Made by a program: the position numbers and the translations under genes | Source of the DNA: Bacillota bacterium | GTDB taxonomy: Bacteria > Bacillota > Clostridia > Peptostreptococcales > Anaerovoracaceae | Reading direction: 5' to 3' | DNA length: 64,000 bases | Assembly: GCA_029006195.1 (NCBI GenBank) | Contig: JAQXGH010000024.1 | Coordinates: 1-64,000 of the forward strand | Shown: in pieces, positions 15,780 to 25,470 of the stretch | Layout of the letters: each line of letters starts with the position of its first letter | Numbering within the stretch: position 1 is the stretch's first letter | The notes under the pieces: generated by a model | Told to the model about the DNA's origin: nothing | The model's database searches: none | What the model saw: only the letters and a program-made list of their open reading frames with translations

Positions 15780-17288
15780 ATGAATGCAGAAATTATAGTA
15801 TTTATGCTGTACTTCGTTGCAGTATTTGGAGTAAGCCTTGTATTCTTCTTCAATGGAAGTAACAAGGGCGGAGAAGACTACTTCCTGGGCGGAAGAAGCA
15901 TGGGACCTTGGGTAACAGCAATGTCAGCTCAGGCGTCAGATATGTCAGGTTGGCTGCTTATGGGTCTGCCTGGTTCTGTTCTCGCATTTGGTTTTGGTCA
16001 GATGTGGATCGGTATCGGCCTGGCGCTTGGTACTGCTGCTAACTGGATCTTCTGTGCTAAGAGATTAAGAAGATTTTCTAAGGCTGCAAATGATGCCATC
16101 ACACTCCCGCAGTATCTCGCAAATAGATTTGCAACTTCATCAAAGGTACTTCAGGTAGCATGTGCTATTATTTTCCTGGTATTCTTTACAGTATATGTAG
16201 CAAGTGCATTCGTATCAGGCGCTACAGTATTCACACAGCTGTTTACAGGAATCAGCGATCAGACAGCGATGATTATCTTCGCAGTTCTTATCGTAGCTTA
16301 TACATTACTTGGCGGTTTCAAGGCTGTTTGCTGGACTGACTTCTTCCAGGGCCTGCTTATGTTAGCTGCTCTGCTGGCAGTTCCTATCGTAATCGTAGCA
16401 ACACAGAATCTTGACACTGCACTCCTGTCAAACGTTTACAGCTATACAGATGCTAACGGCGACGTAGTAGAATGTGCATTCGGTACTGGCCTCTTCTCAT
16501 CAAGCTGGCAGGATATCGTATCAGGTCTCGCATGGGGTCTTGGTTACTTCGGTATGCCTCATATCCTGGTAAGATTCATGTCAATCGAGAAGCCATCAAT
16601 GATCAAGAAGAGTGCTACAGTAGCTATCATTTGGGTAGTTCTTACACTTGGTGCAGCTTGTCTCATCGCTTACATGGGTAGAATGATGGTTGCTGAAGAA
16701 CTTCTTACAACAGGTGCACAGAAGACAATCTTCATCGTGCTTACAAGAAAGTTATTCCCACCATTTATCTCAGGTGTTCTCCTTGCTGCAATCATGGCTG
16801 CAGCAGTATCAACTGCTGACTCACAGATTCTGGTAGCATCAAGTTCATTTACAGCTGACCTTTATAAGCCGATCTTCAGAAAGAGTGCTTCTGAAAAGGA
16901 AGTTCTTATGGTTGGTAGAGTCGTAGTAATTATTGTTGCTATCATCGCATTCCTTATCGCGTCATCAAAAGGCACTGGTGCACAGGCAATCATGGAAATG
17001 GTTGATAATGCATGGGCAGGATTCGGCTCAGCATTCGGACCTGTAATTCTACTGTCACTCTTCTGGAAGAGATTCAACTATCCAGGCGCATGTGCAGGCG
17101 TTATCGTTGGTGCTATCGTTGACATAGTATGGATGAACTGCTTAGGAAGTACTGGCGTTTACGAACTCCTTCCTGGTTTCGTAGCTGGTGGTCTGGCAGC
17201 AATCATTGTAACAATGGTTACTCCAGCTCCTTCACAGGAAGTTCTCGATATTTTCGAAAGAGCTACTGATGAATCAATAGATGACTAA
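15780..17288 (+). CDS. putP: Sodium/proline symporter
   Basis: A 502-residue, multi-pass membrane protein of the sodium:solute symporter family. PutP signatures include GGRSMGPWVTAMSAQASDMS (sodium and proline site in helix 2) and FGMPHILVRFMSI. It imports proline using the sodium gradient; Clostridia use proline in Stickland fermentation. An AAGGAG site precedes the ATG. A TetR gene lies directly upstream with operator-like repeats over the promoter, which hints at substrate- or stress-linked control. Confidence 0.93.
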   Translation: MNAEIIVFMLYFVAVFGVSLVFFFNGSNKGGEDYFLGGRSMGPWVTAMSAQASDMSGWLLMGLPGSVLAFGFGQMWIGIGLALGTAANWIFCAKRLRRFSKAANDAITLPQYLANRFATSSKVLQVACAIIFLVFFTVYVASAFVSGATVFTQLFTGISDQTAMIIFAVLIVAYTLLGGFKAVCWTDFFQGLLMLAALLAVPIVIVATQNLDTALLSNVYSYTDANGDVVECAFGTGLFSSSWQDIVSGLAWGLGYFGMPHILVRFMSIEKPSMIKKSATVAIIWVVLTLGAACLIAYMGRMMVAEELLTTGAQKTIFIVLTRKLFPPFISGVLLAAIMAAAVSTADSQILVASSSFTADLYKPIFRKSASEKEVLMVGRVVVIIVAIIAFLIASSKGTGAQAIMEMVDNAWAGFGSAFGPVILLSLFWKRFNYPGACAGVIVGAIVDIVWMNCLGSTGVYELLPGFVAGGLAAIIVTMVTPAPSQEVLDIFERATDESIDD

Positions 17289-17312
17289 TACTTACACACA
17301 ACACATATATCG

Positions 17313-17346
17313 GCCCCAGAGGTTTTAACCAGCCTTTGGGGCTTTT
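17313..17346 (+). terminator. Intrinsic terminator after putP
   Basis: GCCCCAGAGG (17313-17322) pairs with CCTTTGGGGC (17333-17342), one G-T pair, followed by TTTT. Confidence 0.85.
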
Positions 17347-17383
17347 GCATTTACTTTTTAAATACAAAAACTATAATCCCGGT

Positions 17384-17412
17384 TTGATATTGAGCTGGGT
17401 TTTTCATATAAT
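17384..17412 (+). promoter_or_regulatory. Predicted sigma-A promoter for the DUF4317 gene
   Basis: TTGATA (17384-17389), 17 bp, TATAAT (17407-17412), about 30 bases before the ATG. Confidence 0.7.
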
Positions 17413-17443
17413 TATAGAGATAATATGATAAAGAGGTATTTGA

Positions 17444-18589
17444 ATGAATAAGAAAGAAATCAGCGAAATCAAGAGACGTTTTAAATTCGATTACAATGCC
17501 ATTGGCGTTATCTATGGATACTATATCAATAGCAATAAGGATATAATTTCTTCTTTTGACACATCACTGGGACTTATGGAGCAGTCAGAAACTGAGATTT
17601 TCCTTTCTGTATTGAAGAAGACTCTTTCTGGCACTCTGGGAAAGAATCTGATCGATATCGAATTTTCTACATCGGATGTTGAGAATAAAGAAGAACATAA
17701 AATGTTGATGAAACTTAAGGATACTTGTCTTAGAGATGAAGAGGCTAGAATGCAGCTTGTTGAGAAAATCATACCTAGTGTTTCTTTTGGAGACGACAAC
17801 TATCTGATCCTTATGGCGGCAGACGCTTACGATGTTCCTTATAGAGATGGTAACTTGGAGGATCTGGCTGATGCAGGAAGTGAGGTATTTCAGTATTTTA
17901 TCTGTTGCGTTTGTCCTGTTAAGCCAGCTAAGCTTAAGCTTCAGTACAATAATGATGACGGTGAATTCCACAGCACTTCAACTGGCCAGATAGCAGCTTC
18001 ACCAGAACTGGGATTTATGTTCCCGACATTTGATGACAGATCATCTAATATTTACAATGCGCTTTATTATGTTCATAAGCCTGCAGAAATGTATGATGAA
18101 TTTATCGATACTGTTTTCAATGCTGAACCTGAAACTCCTATGAGTGCGCCTGTTCAGAGAGCTGTTTTTCAGGATACGATCGCTGAATCTCTGGAAGAGG
18201 AATGCAGCTTTGATACTATCAAGGTTATGAATAACGAAATCAGAAATGCAATCGAAATACATAAGGAAGAGAAGAATCCTGAGAAACTTGAACTTTCAGT
18301 TGATGAGGTAGGATCACTCCTCAGCAGAAGCGGTGTAGCTAAGGAGAAAATTGATAATTTTAAGGAGAGCTATACTGAGAAATTCGGTGAAAGTGCAATG
18401 CTAACACCTGATAACATTGTTGAAACTAAGAAGTTTAAGGTAGAAACACCTGAAATTACAATTAATGTTGCACCTGAAAATGCATTCCTTCTTAAGACAA
18501 GAATAATAGATGGAAGTAAGTATATCCTTGTTCCTGCTGGTGAAGGAGTTCAGATAAACGGAATTGATGTTACTATCGCGGAGGACTAG
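17444..18589 (+). CDS. DUF4317 family protein
   Basis: A 381-residue soluble protein beginning MNKKEISEIKRRF, the family start, with VIYGYYINSNKDII and FMFPTFDDRSSNIYNALYY further on. DUF4317 proteins are widespread in Clostridia and have no assigned function. The gene has its own promoter, and the cyclo-ligase gene begins 4 bases after it with a ribosome site inside its last codons, so the two are co-translated. Confidence 0.85.
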   Translation: MNKKEISEIKRRFKFDYNAIGVIYGYYINSNKDIISSFDTSLGLMEQSETEIFLSVLKKTLSGTLGKNLIDIEFSTSDVENKEEHKMLMKLKDTCLRDEEARMQLVEKIIPSVSFGDDNYLILMAADAYDVPYRDGNLEDLADAGSEVFQYFICCVCPVKPAKLKLQYNNDDGEFHSTSTGQIAASPELGFMFPTFDDRSSNIYNALYYVHKPAEMYDEFIDTVFNAEPETPMSAPVQRAVFQDTIAESLEEECSFDTIKVMNNEIRNAIEIHKEEKNPEKLELSVDEVGSLLSRSGVAKEKIDNFKESYTEKFGESAMLTPDNIVETKKFKVETPEITINVAPENAFLLKTRIIDGSKYILVPAGEGVQINGIDVTIAED

Positions 18590-18593
18590 ACAA

Positions 18594-19142
18594 TTGACTA
18601 AAGACGAAATAAGAAAAGAAATACTGGCTTTAAGAGCTGACATGGATAAAGAAGAAGCTATGCTTGCTTCTCAGATTATCTGCCGTAAACTTATGCAGAC
18701 AAAGGAGTACGAGGAAGCTGAGGATATTTGCCTCTATAGCCCAATTAGAAACGAAGTCGATATTCTTATGCTGGCAGAAATAGCAATGGAAGATGGCAAG
18801 AAGGTATGGTTGCCAAAGACTAAGGGTGAGATAATTGATTTCCATCTCTATGAAGGTGAAGATAAAATGGAGAAAGGCCCTTTTAATGTTATGGAGCCTG
18901 TTTCAGAAGATATTCTTACACCTACAGATAAGACTCTTATAGTAATGCCAGGTGCAGTTTTCACACGGTTTAGGGATCGAATTGGATATGGTGGAGGTTA
19001 TTATGATAAGTACCTGGACGCTAATCCAATGTGTAAAACCATAGCTGTTTGTTATGATCTTCAGGTGGTAGAAGAAATCCCAACAGAAGCTCATGACAGA
19101 AGGCCGGATTATGTAATTTGCGAGACTGCAATATTCGGTTAG
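18594..19142 (+). CDS. 5-formyltetrahydrofolate cyclo-ligase
   Basis: A 182-residue protein that converts 5-formyl-THF to 5,10-methenyl-THF with ATP. Motifs: IRKEILALRADM at the start, LYSPIRNEVD, and RIGYGGGYYDKYL, the nucleotide-binding loop, near the C-terminus. I chose the TTG at 18594 because GCGGAGGA precedes it and upstream codons lie inside the DUF4317 gene. It recycles folate for one-carbon metabolism. Confidence 0.92.
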   Translation: MTKDEIRKEILALRADMDKEEAMLASQIICRKLMQTKEYEEAEDICLYSPIRNEVDILMLAEIAMEDGKKVWLPKTKGEIIDFHLYEGEDKMEKGPFNVMEPVSEDILTPTDKTLIVMPGAVFTRFRDRIGYGGGYYDKYLDANPMCKTIAVCYDLQVVEEIPTEAHDRRPDYVICETAIFG

Positions 19143-19165
19143 ATATAGAATTGTAATGATTCATA

Positions 19166-19174
19166 TGGTATAAT
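19166..19174 (+). promoter_or_regulatory. Extended -10 promoter element for pyrH
   Basis: TGGTATAAT at 19166-19174, about 45 bases before pyrH. The -35 is not clear. Confidence 0.5.
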
Positions 19175-19218
19175 TTTCAAGATAAGTTTATTAATAATTA
19201 TAGTAAAAGGAGCCGTAT

Positions 19219-19923
19219 ATGGAACCAAAATACAAGAGAGTTCTTCTTAAGCTAAGCGGCGAAGCTTTAGCTGGCGATCAGCACTTTGGCATTAACGAGG
19301 AAATGACTCACAAAGTTGCGCTTCAGGTCAAAGAAATCGTAGATGCTGGCGTTCAGGTAGCTGTAGTTGTAGGAGGCGGTAACTTCTGGAGAGGAAGAAG
19401 CAGCAAGACTATGGATAGAGCAACTGCAGACTATATCGGAATGATGGCTACTGTTATGAATGCTGTTGCATTGCAGGATGCATTTGAAGCTGTAGGTATC
19501 GAGGCTAGAGTTCAGACTGCTTTAGAAATCAGAGAAGTTGCAGAACCATATGCACGCAGGAAGGCTTTAAGCCACCTTGACGAAGGTAAAGTCGTTATTT
19601 TCGGAGCTGGAACAGGAAGCCCATTCTTTTCAACAGACACTACAGCAGCATTAAGAGCTGCTGAAATGAATGCAGAGGTTATACTCTTTGCGAAGAATAT
19701 CGATGCTGTTTATTCAGATGACCCAGCTACAAATCCAGACGCAATTAGATACACAGAACTTACTCATACAGATGTTCTGGAAAAGAATCTTAAGGTTATG
19801 GATTCAACAGCTGCAGCACTTTGCAGAGATAACAATATAGCAATTCATGTGTTCGGACTGGCCGAAGAAGGCAATGTCATGAAGGCAGTTTGCGGCGAAG
19901 CCATTGGAACTATTGTTAGATAG
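19219..19923 (+). CDS. pyrH: UMP kinase
   Basis: A 234-residue kinase of the amino-acid kinase fold, making UDP from UMP. Motifs: LLKLSGEAL at the start, [10 protein letters not shown], and [19 protein letters not shown]. It normally forms a hexamer regulated by GTP and UTP. It restarts the conserved housekeeping order and is followed by frr. An AAAGGAG site precedes the ATG. Confidence 0.97.
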   Translation: MEPKYKRVLLKLSGEALAGDQHFGINEEMTHKVALQVKEIVDAGVQVAVVVGGGNFWRGRSSKTMDRATADYIGMMATVMNAVALQDAFEAVGIEARVQTALEIREVAEPYARRKALSHLDEGKVVIFGAGTGSPFFSTDTTAALRAAEMNAEVILFAKNIDAVYSDDPATNPDAIRYTELTHTDVLEKNLKVMDSTAAALCRDNNIAIHVFGLAEEGNVMKAVCGEAIGTIVR

Positions 19924-19950
19924 AGGATTTATATAAGAGAGGTAATTATT

Positions 19951-20508
19951 ATGAGCGAATTCAGCATTGACGCATTACAGGAAAAGGTATATAAGACAGA
20001 AGCAGTTCTCAAGGAAGAACTGGTTACAGTTAGAGCAGGTAGAGCTAATGCTGCTCTTCTTGATAAAGTAATGGTTGAATACTATGGTTCACCAACACCA
20101 CTTAAGGCTCTGGCTAACATCAGTGTTCCAGAACCTAGAACTCTGTTAGTATCACCATTTGACCCTAAGAGCATCCCTGACATCGAAAAGGGAATCAACA
20201 TTGCTAACATCGGTATCAACCCAGTAAACGACGGCAAGGTTATCAGACTTCAGATTCCTCAGGTTACTGAAGAAAGAAGAAAGGAACTTTCAAAGACTGT
20301 TAAGAAGATGGGCGAAGATGCTAAGGTTGCAGTAAGAAATCTTAGAAGAGATGCTAACGATAAGGTTAAGAAACTCGAAAAGTCAGGCGATTATACTGAA
20401 GATGACGTTAAGTCAACTCTTGATGATATTCAGAAGCTCACTGATAAGTCAGTTAAGGAAATTGACGCTATCATCGCAGCAAAAGAAAAGGAAATCATGG
20501 AAGTATAA
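19951..20508 (+). CDS. frr: Ribosome recycling factor
   Basis: A 185-residue two-domain protein that splits post-termination ribosomes with EF-G. Signatures: VRAGRANAALLDKV, YYGSPTPLKALANI and the C-terminal helix KKMGEDAKVAVRNLRRDAND. Length is normal. GAGAGG precedes the ATG. pyrH-frr-uppS is the usual order. Confidence 0.97.
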   Translation: MSEFSIDALQEKVYKTEAVLKEELVTVRAGRANAALLDKVMVEYYGSPTPLKALANISVPEPRTLLVSPFDPKSIPDIEKGINIANIGINPVNDGKVIRLQIPQVTEERRKELSKTVKKMGEDAKVAVRNLRRDANDKVKKLEKSGDYTEDDVKSTLDDIQKLTDKSVKEIDAIIAAKEKEIMEV

Positions 20509-20538
20509 TCACAATTTGAACACTATAGTTTTTTATAA

Positions 20539-20565
20539 TAGATGTGACCTTTATGGCCACATCTA
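20539..20565 (+). other. Hairpin between frr and uppS
   Basis: TAGATGTG pairs with CACATCTA, extended by CC/GG across one mismatch. The following T-run is weak (TTTGCAATT), so it may be a leaky terminator or an RNA stability element. Confidence 0.45.
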
Positions 20566-20591
20566 TTTGCAATTATAAACGGGATTATATT

Positions 20592-21320
20592 ATGACAGAA
20601 TTAATTAAAGAAAGAATGCCGAAACATGTAGCTATTATCATGGACGGCAATGGAAGATGGGCGAAGAAGCGTGGTGTTCCTAGGCTGGCTGGTCATAGAG
20701 CTGGTATGGAAGCTATGAAAAAGGCCGTTAATCATTCAGATGCACTTGGAATCAAATATCTGACTGTATATGCTTTTTCAACAGAGAACTGGAAACGTTC
20801 AATGGAGGAAGTATCAGGTATTTTCAAACTTCTGGTTACTTTTGTTAACCGTGACCTTAGAGAGCTTATCGATAACAACGTTAAGGTTAAGGTGCTTGGC
20901 GATTACAGTTCGATTCCTGATGCTTCGCTTAAGGCTTTGGAAAAAACAATTGAAGACACAAAGGACAATACGGGTCTTCAGTTTAATATCGCTCTGAATT
21001 ACGGCGGAAGAGATGAAATTAGACGTGCAGTAGAGGCTATTGGTGAAAGGTGTGCAAATGGAGAAATCGCTCCTGAAGATATCACTGAGGAACTTATCGG
21101 TTCATACATGTGGACTGGAAGTGAACATGCAGATGCACCCGATCCTGAACTTATCATCAGAACAAGCGGTGAATATAGACTGAGCAACTTCCTGCTTTGG
21201 CAGAGCGCTTACAGCGAATTTGTATTCAGCGATGTTCTTTGGCCGGATTTCACAGATGAAGAATACGACAGATGCATTGCAGACTATCAGTCTAGAGAAA
21301 GACGCTTTGGTGGACGTTAG
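20592..21320 (+). CDS. uppS: Isoprenyl transferase (undecaprenyl diphosphate synthase)
   Basis: A 242-residue cis-prenyltransferase that builds the C55 lipid carrier for peptidoglycan. Motifs: HVAIIMDGNGRWAKKRG (catalytic D18), YAFSTENWKR, and DPELIIRTSGEYRLSNFLLW. The ATG at 20592 fits the family N-terminus; longer in-frame starts run into the upstream hairpin. The ribosome site is weak (ACGGGA). Confidence 0.95.
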   Translation: MTELIKERMPKHVAIIMDGNGRWAKKRGVPRLAGHRAGMEAMKKAVNHSDALGIKYLTVYAFSTENWKRSMEEVSGIFKLLVTFVNRDLRELIDNNVKVKVLGDYSSIPDASLKALEKTIEDTKDNTGLQFNIALNYGGRDEIRRAVEAIGERCANGEIAPEDITEELIGSYMWTGSEHADAPDPELIIRTSGEYRLSNFLLWQSAYSEFVFSDVLWPDFTDEEYDRCIADYQSRERRFGGR

Positions 21321-21343
21321 TCACAGGTGCGAATGGAGGCATT

Positions 21344-22144
21344 ATGAAAACTAGAGTACTGTCAGGGCTTATTATGGCGCCCTTACTCGTTATAATTATC
21401 TTTAATGGATATGTCCTTTTCGCTGGAGCTTTCATTATCAGCCTTATGGCAGTGAATGAGTTCTATCGCGGATTTAAGGAAATGGATGTTAAACCAAGTT
21501 ATCCTATCGCAGTTTGTTCAACCATACTGCTATATGGACTTGGTCTTTGTCAGAATATCGGCATCATAGAAGCTGATAATGGCATAATAATTATGCTGTG
21601 GTTATTTGTTTCTATTCTTGCTTGCCTTCTTTACCTCTTTAACATTGAGCACAGAAGACTTGAAGATTCAATGGCTACTATCACAGGTATTGTTTATGTA
21701 GTATTTTTCTGCTACCACGTTGCTATGCTGGGTATGACGCCAATGAACATTTTCGTATGGCTCATTGTAATTACAGCATTCGGAACAGATATCTGTGCAT
21801 ACTTCGCAGGTGTTTGTCTTGGTAAGCATAAGCTTTGCCCGGTTATCAGCCCTAAGAAGACTTGGGAAGGTGCTATCGGGGGTGTGCTTGGAACAATGAT
21901 ACTCAGTGGATTGTTCGGCTATTTCTTTGCAAATGGTGTACTTATCCATTGTCTGATTATAGGTTTTATGGGCAGCATAGTATCAATGTTTGGAGACTTA
22001 ACTGCTTCAGTATTTAAGAGAAAAATGGGAATTAAGGACTACGGTAACCTTATTCCTGGACACGGCGGAATTCTTGACAGATTTGACAGTATCTTGTTTA
22101 CTGGACCGCTGGTATATTACTATGTTTCATTAGTATTAATGTAA
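21344..22144 (+). CDS. cdsA: Phosphatidate cytidylyltransferase
   Basis: A 266-residue multi-pass membrane enzyme making CDP-diacylglycerol from phosphatidate and CTP. The CDP-DAG synthase signature is near the C-terminus: SVFKRKMGIKDYGNLIPGHG followed by GILDRFDS. A GGAGG site lies before the ATG. Its place between uppS and dxr is standard. Confidence 0.96.
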   Translation: MKTRVLSGLIMAPLLVIIIFNGYVLFAGAFIISLMAVNEFYRGFKEMDVKPSYPIAVCSTILLYGLGLCQNIGIIEADNGIIIMLWLFVSILACLLYLFNIEHRRLEDSMATITGIVYVVFFCYHVAMLGMTPMNIFVWLIVITAFGTDICAYFAGVCLGKHKLCPVISPKKTWEGAIGGVLGTMILSGLFGYFFANGVLIHCLIIGFMGSIVSMFGDLTASVFKRKMGIKDYGNLIPGHGGILDRFDSILFTGPLVYYYVSLVLM

Positions 22145-22165
22145 TAATCGATAGAGGAAGATGTA

Positions 22166-23356
22166 ATGAAGAAAATATCAATTCTCGGAAGTACAGGTTC
22201 CATCGGAACACAGGCTCTCGACGTAATCAAACAGAATAGAGATAAATTCGCAGTAGCTTCTTTAAGCTGTGCGAAGAGCATAGACAAGGTGATCGAGCAG
22301 ATCGATGTTTTCAGACCAGAAGCTGTATGCGTGGCTGAAGAAGCTGATTTGGCTAAAATAAAGGAAGCGTGCAGCAGAATAGGCTACACTCCAGAACTTT
22401 ATTATGGCAATCATGGTCTTAAGGAAATTGCTACTATGGAGGGGGCTGATATTGTCCTGAATTCTCTTATGGGAATGATGGGCCTTGAGCCTACACTTGC
22501 AGCTATTGAAGCTGGCAAGGATATAGCTTTTGCAAATAAGGAAACACTGGTTGTTGGCGGCGAACTGGTTATGGATGCGGTTAAGCGTAACGGAACAAAG
22601 CTGCTGCCGGTAGACAGTGAGCATAGTGCTATTTTCCAGTCTCTTCAGGGAAATGAAGGAAACAGTATCAAGAGAATAATTCTTACAGCTTCCGGTGGAC
22701 CATTTAGAGGATACACAAGAGAGCAGCTTGAGCAGGTTACATTAGCACAGGCGCTTAAGCATCCTAACTGGTCAATGGGAAAGAAAATCACAATTGATTC
22801 AGCATCACTTATGAATAAGGGCCTTGAAGTAATCGAAGCTAAGTGGCTGTTCGATGTTCCTGTTTCAAAGATTCAGGTAGTTGTTCACCCTCAGAGCGTA
22901 CTTCATTCAGCTGTTGAATATGAAGACGGATCAATTATCGGTCAGATAGGAAGTCCTGATATGAGAGTTCCTATCGGATATGCGTTCTCATATCCTGAAA
23001 GGCTGAATTTAGCTTCTGATTCAGGCGTGGCTGGAACTGAGCCGGTAAAGAGTCTTGATTTCTTCTCACTTAAGGAAGGAATGAGTTTTTATCCTGTAGA
23101 TACAGATGTATTCAAGACATTGGGACTTGCTTTTGAAGCTGTTAAGACAGGCGGAAGCTGCCCTGTAGTACTTAATGGAGCCAACGAAGTTCTTGTTGAT
23201 ATGTTCCTTAAGGAGAAAATTAAGTTCATAGATATCCAGGATACGCTGGAAAGAGTTATGGATGAACATGTTCCTAAGTTCGGTCTTTCCTTAGAAGAGG
23301 TGCTTGAGGCCGATAGAGAAGCGAGAGCTAAAGTCAGAAAGATGCTGGAGGTATAA
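22166..23356 (+). CDS. dxr: 1-deoxy-D-xylulose-5-phosphate reductoisomerase
   Basis: A 396-residue NADPH enzyme, the first committed step of the MEP isoprenoid pathway and the target of fosmidomycin. Motifs: LGSTGSIGTQALDVI (NADPH), LPVDSEHSA, ASGGPFRG and WSMGKKITIDSASLMNKGLE. Family-typical length. With ispG 1 kb downstream it shows isoprenoids come from MEP. The Fsr-type efflux gene at 44 kb may be relevant, as that family can export fosmidomycin. Confidence 0.97.
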   Translation: MKKISILGSTGSIGTQALDVIKQNRDKFAVASLSCAKSIDKVIEQIDVFRPEAVCVAEEADLAKIKEACSRIGYTPELYYGNHGLKEIATMEGADIVLNSLMGMMGLEPTLAAIEAGKDIAFANKETLVVGGELVMDAVKRNGTKLLPVDSEHSAIFQSLQGNEGNSIKRIILTASGGPFRGYTREQLEQVTLAQALKHPNWSMGKKITIDSASLMNKGLEVIEAKWLFDVPVSKIQVVVHPQSVLHSAVEYEDGSIIGQIGSPDMRVPIGYAFSYPERLNLASDSGVAGTEPVKSLDFFSLKEGMSFYPVDTDVFKTLGLAFEAVKTGGSCPVVLNGANEVLVDMFLKEKIKFIDIQDTLERVMDEHVPKFGLSLEEVLEADREARAKVRKMLEV

Positions 23357-23361
23357 TTCGC

Positions 23362-24372
23362 GTGACAATTATTTATGCGATATTAATATTTTGCCTGCTG
23401 ATATTTGTTCATGAATTTGGACATTTTATCGTTGCCAAGATGTGCGGTGTTAAAGTCAATGAGTTTTCACTTGGCATGGGGCCGGCTATTTTTAAGAAAC
23501 AAAAAGGAGAAACTCTTTATTCTCTCCGCGTGTTGCCTATAGGTGGATATTGCGCGATGGAGGGTGAAGACGAGGAATCAGATGAACCTAGAGCTTTCGG
23601 CAATCAGCCTGCATGGCAGAGAGCGTGCATTCTGGTGGCCGGAGCATTTATGAATCTGGTTACTTGTGTTGTTCTACTTATTATCATGTCCTTGGCGATT
23701 GGCCAGGCTACAACAACCATTGCTTCCATTGAGCCTGATTCACCTGCGATGAATGCAGGTATTAAGGCTGGCGATACTATCGTAGCTGTAGATGGTAAAG
23801 AAGTAGATGAATGGGCCGATGTTATTAACATTTTAGGTGGCAGTAAGGAAAGCTCAGCGGATATTACCATCGATCGTGATGGCCAGGAAATGATTGTTAC
23901 TTCTGAGCTTGAATACGATAAGGAAGCCGGAAGAAATAGGATCGGTATAACTGCCAAGTCAGTTCATAATCCTGCATCGGCTATATCTGATGGTGTAAAG
24001 AATACAGGAAGTATGGCGGTTCTTATGTACACCACTTTGAAGCAGCTGGTTACCGGAGATGTTTCAATAGGTGAACTGAGCGGCCCTGTTGGTGTTGTAT
24101 ATGTTACAAATCAGGCGGCTAAATCAGGTTTCATTTATGTTGTCTATATTGCGGCTTTACTAAGCCTTAACCTGGCTATAGTAAATATGCTGCCGCTTCC
24201 AGCTCTTGATGGAGGCAGAGTGTTAATGCTTATTATTAGGCTTTTCACAGGAAATAAGGTCAGTGATGAAACAGAAGGAAAGATTCACTTCATTGGTATC
24301 TGCCTGCTGCTTGCTTTAATGATTATGATAACAATTAATGACGTTATCAAATTTGTTATTCCTGCGTTTTAG
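23362..24372 (+). CDS. rseP: Site-2 intramembrane zinc metalloprotease RseP
   Basis: A 336-residue protease of the RasP/RseP family: HEFGH zinc motif at residues 17-21, one PDZ domain (about 115-180, IASIEPDSPAMNAGIKAGD), and the C-terminal PLPALDGGRV motif. It cleaves transmembrane anti-sigma factors and signal peptides. The start is GTG at 23362, 5 bases after dxr. dxr-rseP-ispG is the usual cluster. Confidence 0.95.
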   Translation: MTIIYAILIFCLLIFVHEFGHFIVAKMCGVKVNEFSLGMGPAIFKKQKGETLYSLRVLPIGGYCAMEGEDEESDEPRAFGNQPAWQRACILVAGAFMNLVTCVVLLIIMSLAIGQATTTIASIEPDSPAMNAGIKAGDTIVAVDGKEVDEWADVINILGGSKESSADITIDRDGQEMIVTSELEYDKEAGRNRIGITAKSVHNPASAISDGVKNTGSMAVLMYTTLKQLVTGDVSIGELSGPVGVVYVTNQAAKSGFIYVVYIAALLSLNLAIVNMLPLPALDGGRVLMLIIRLFTGNKVSDETEGKIHFIGICLLLALMIMITINDVIKFVIPAF

Positions 24373-24384
24373 AGGATAGAAGTT

Positions 24385-25470
24385 ATGACTAAATCAGTAA
24401 AAGTCGGAAACGTACAAATCGGTGGCGGCGCTCCGGTATCGATACAGTCAATGTGTAATACCAGAACTGCAGACGTTAAAGCTTCTCTTGAGCAGATAAG
24501 AAGGCTTGAGGATGCAGGCTGCGAAATAATCAGACTGACAGTTCCCGATATCGAATCGGCGAAGGCGTTAAAAGAAATAAAAATGAAATCCAATATTCCA
24601 GTAGTTGCTGATATTCATTTTGATTACAAGATGGCTATCGCTTCTATGGAAGCAGGTGCTGATAAAATCAGAATCAATCCGGGTAACATTGGATCCGATG
24701 AAAACGTCAAGAAGGTTGTTGATATGGCTAAGAAGTGCCATGTGCCTATTAGAGTTGGCGTTAACTCTGGCTCGCTTGAGAAAGATATCCTTGCTAAATA
24801 TGGTAAGGTAACGGCTGAGGGTTTGGCAGAAAGTGCTCTTAGAAATACTCAGCTTCTTGAAAAATTTGATTTTGACGATATAGTTATCTCACTTAAGTCA
24901 TCTAATGTGAAGATTAATTATGATGCGTACAAAATCGTTGCAAAGGCTACAGACCACCCGCTTCATATAGGCGTTACTGAAGCTGGTACACCATCAAGAG
25001 GTAAGGTAAAGTCAGCAGCTGGTGTAGGCGCGCTTCTTTTGGAAGGAATCGGTGACACAATGAGAATTTCTCTGACAGCTGATCCGGTGGAGGAGGTAGT
25101 TTTTGCGAAAGCGCTGCTTGAGTCACTGGGACTTAGAACAAGTAATGTTGAAATCGTTTCATGTCCTACATGCGGAAGAACAGAAGTTGACCTGGAATCA
25201 ATAGCTTCACAGGTTGAGAGAAATATAGATAAAATCGATAGCAAAATGAAGGCACTGGGAATTCCGGAAGACAAGGGAATTAAGATTGCTGTAATGGGAT
25301 GTGCAGTTAACGGCCCTGGCGAAGCTAAGGGTGCTGATATTGGTGTTGCCTGCGGTAAGGGTGAAGGCCTTCTGTTTGCCGGCGGACAGATCGTTAAGAA
25401 GGTAAAAGAAGAAAGTATAGTTAGCGAGCTTATGCTGCTCGCAGATAAGTATATAGAGAGTTTAAGATGA
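24385..25470 (+). CDS. ispG: 4-hydroxy-3-methylbut-2-en-1-yl diphosphate synthase
   Basis: A 361-residue [4Fe-4S] enzyme of the MEP pathway (also called GcpE). The TIM-barrel begins VKVGNVQIGGGAPVSIQSM; cluster cysteines lie in SCPTCGRTEVDL and MGCAVNGPGEA. It converts MEcPP to HMBPP using flavodoxin or ferredoxin. It overlaps polC by 4 bases. Confidence 0.97.
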   Translation: MTKSVKVGNVQIGGGAPVSIQSMCNTRTADVKASLEQIRRLEDAGCEIIRLTVPDIESAKALKEIKMKSNIPVVADIHFDYKMAIASMEAGADKIRINPGNIGSDENVKKVVDMAKKCHVPIRVGVNSGSLEKDILAKYGKVTAEGLAESALRNTQLLEKFDFDDIVISLKSSNVKINYDAYKIVAKATDHPLHIGVTEAGTPSRGKVKSAAGVGALLLEGIGDTMRISLTADPVEEVVFAKALLESLGLRTSNVEIVSCPTCGRTEVDLESIASQVERNIDKIDSKMKALGIPEDKGIKIAVMGCAVNGPGEAKGADIGVACGKGEGLLFAGGQIVKKVKEESIVSELMLLADKYIESLR

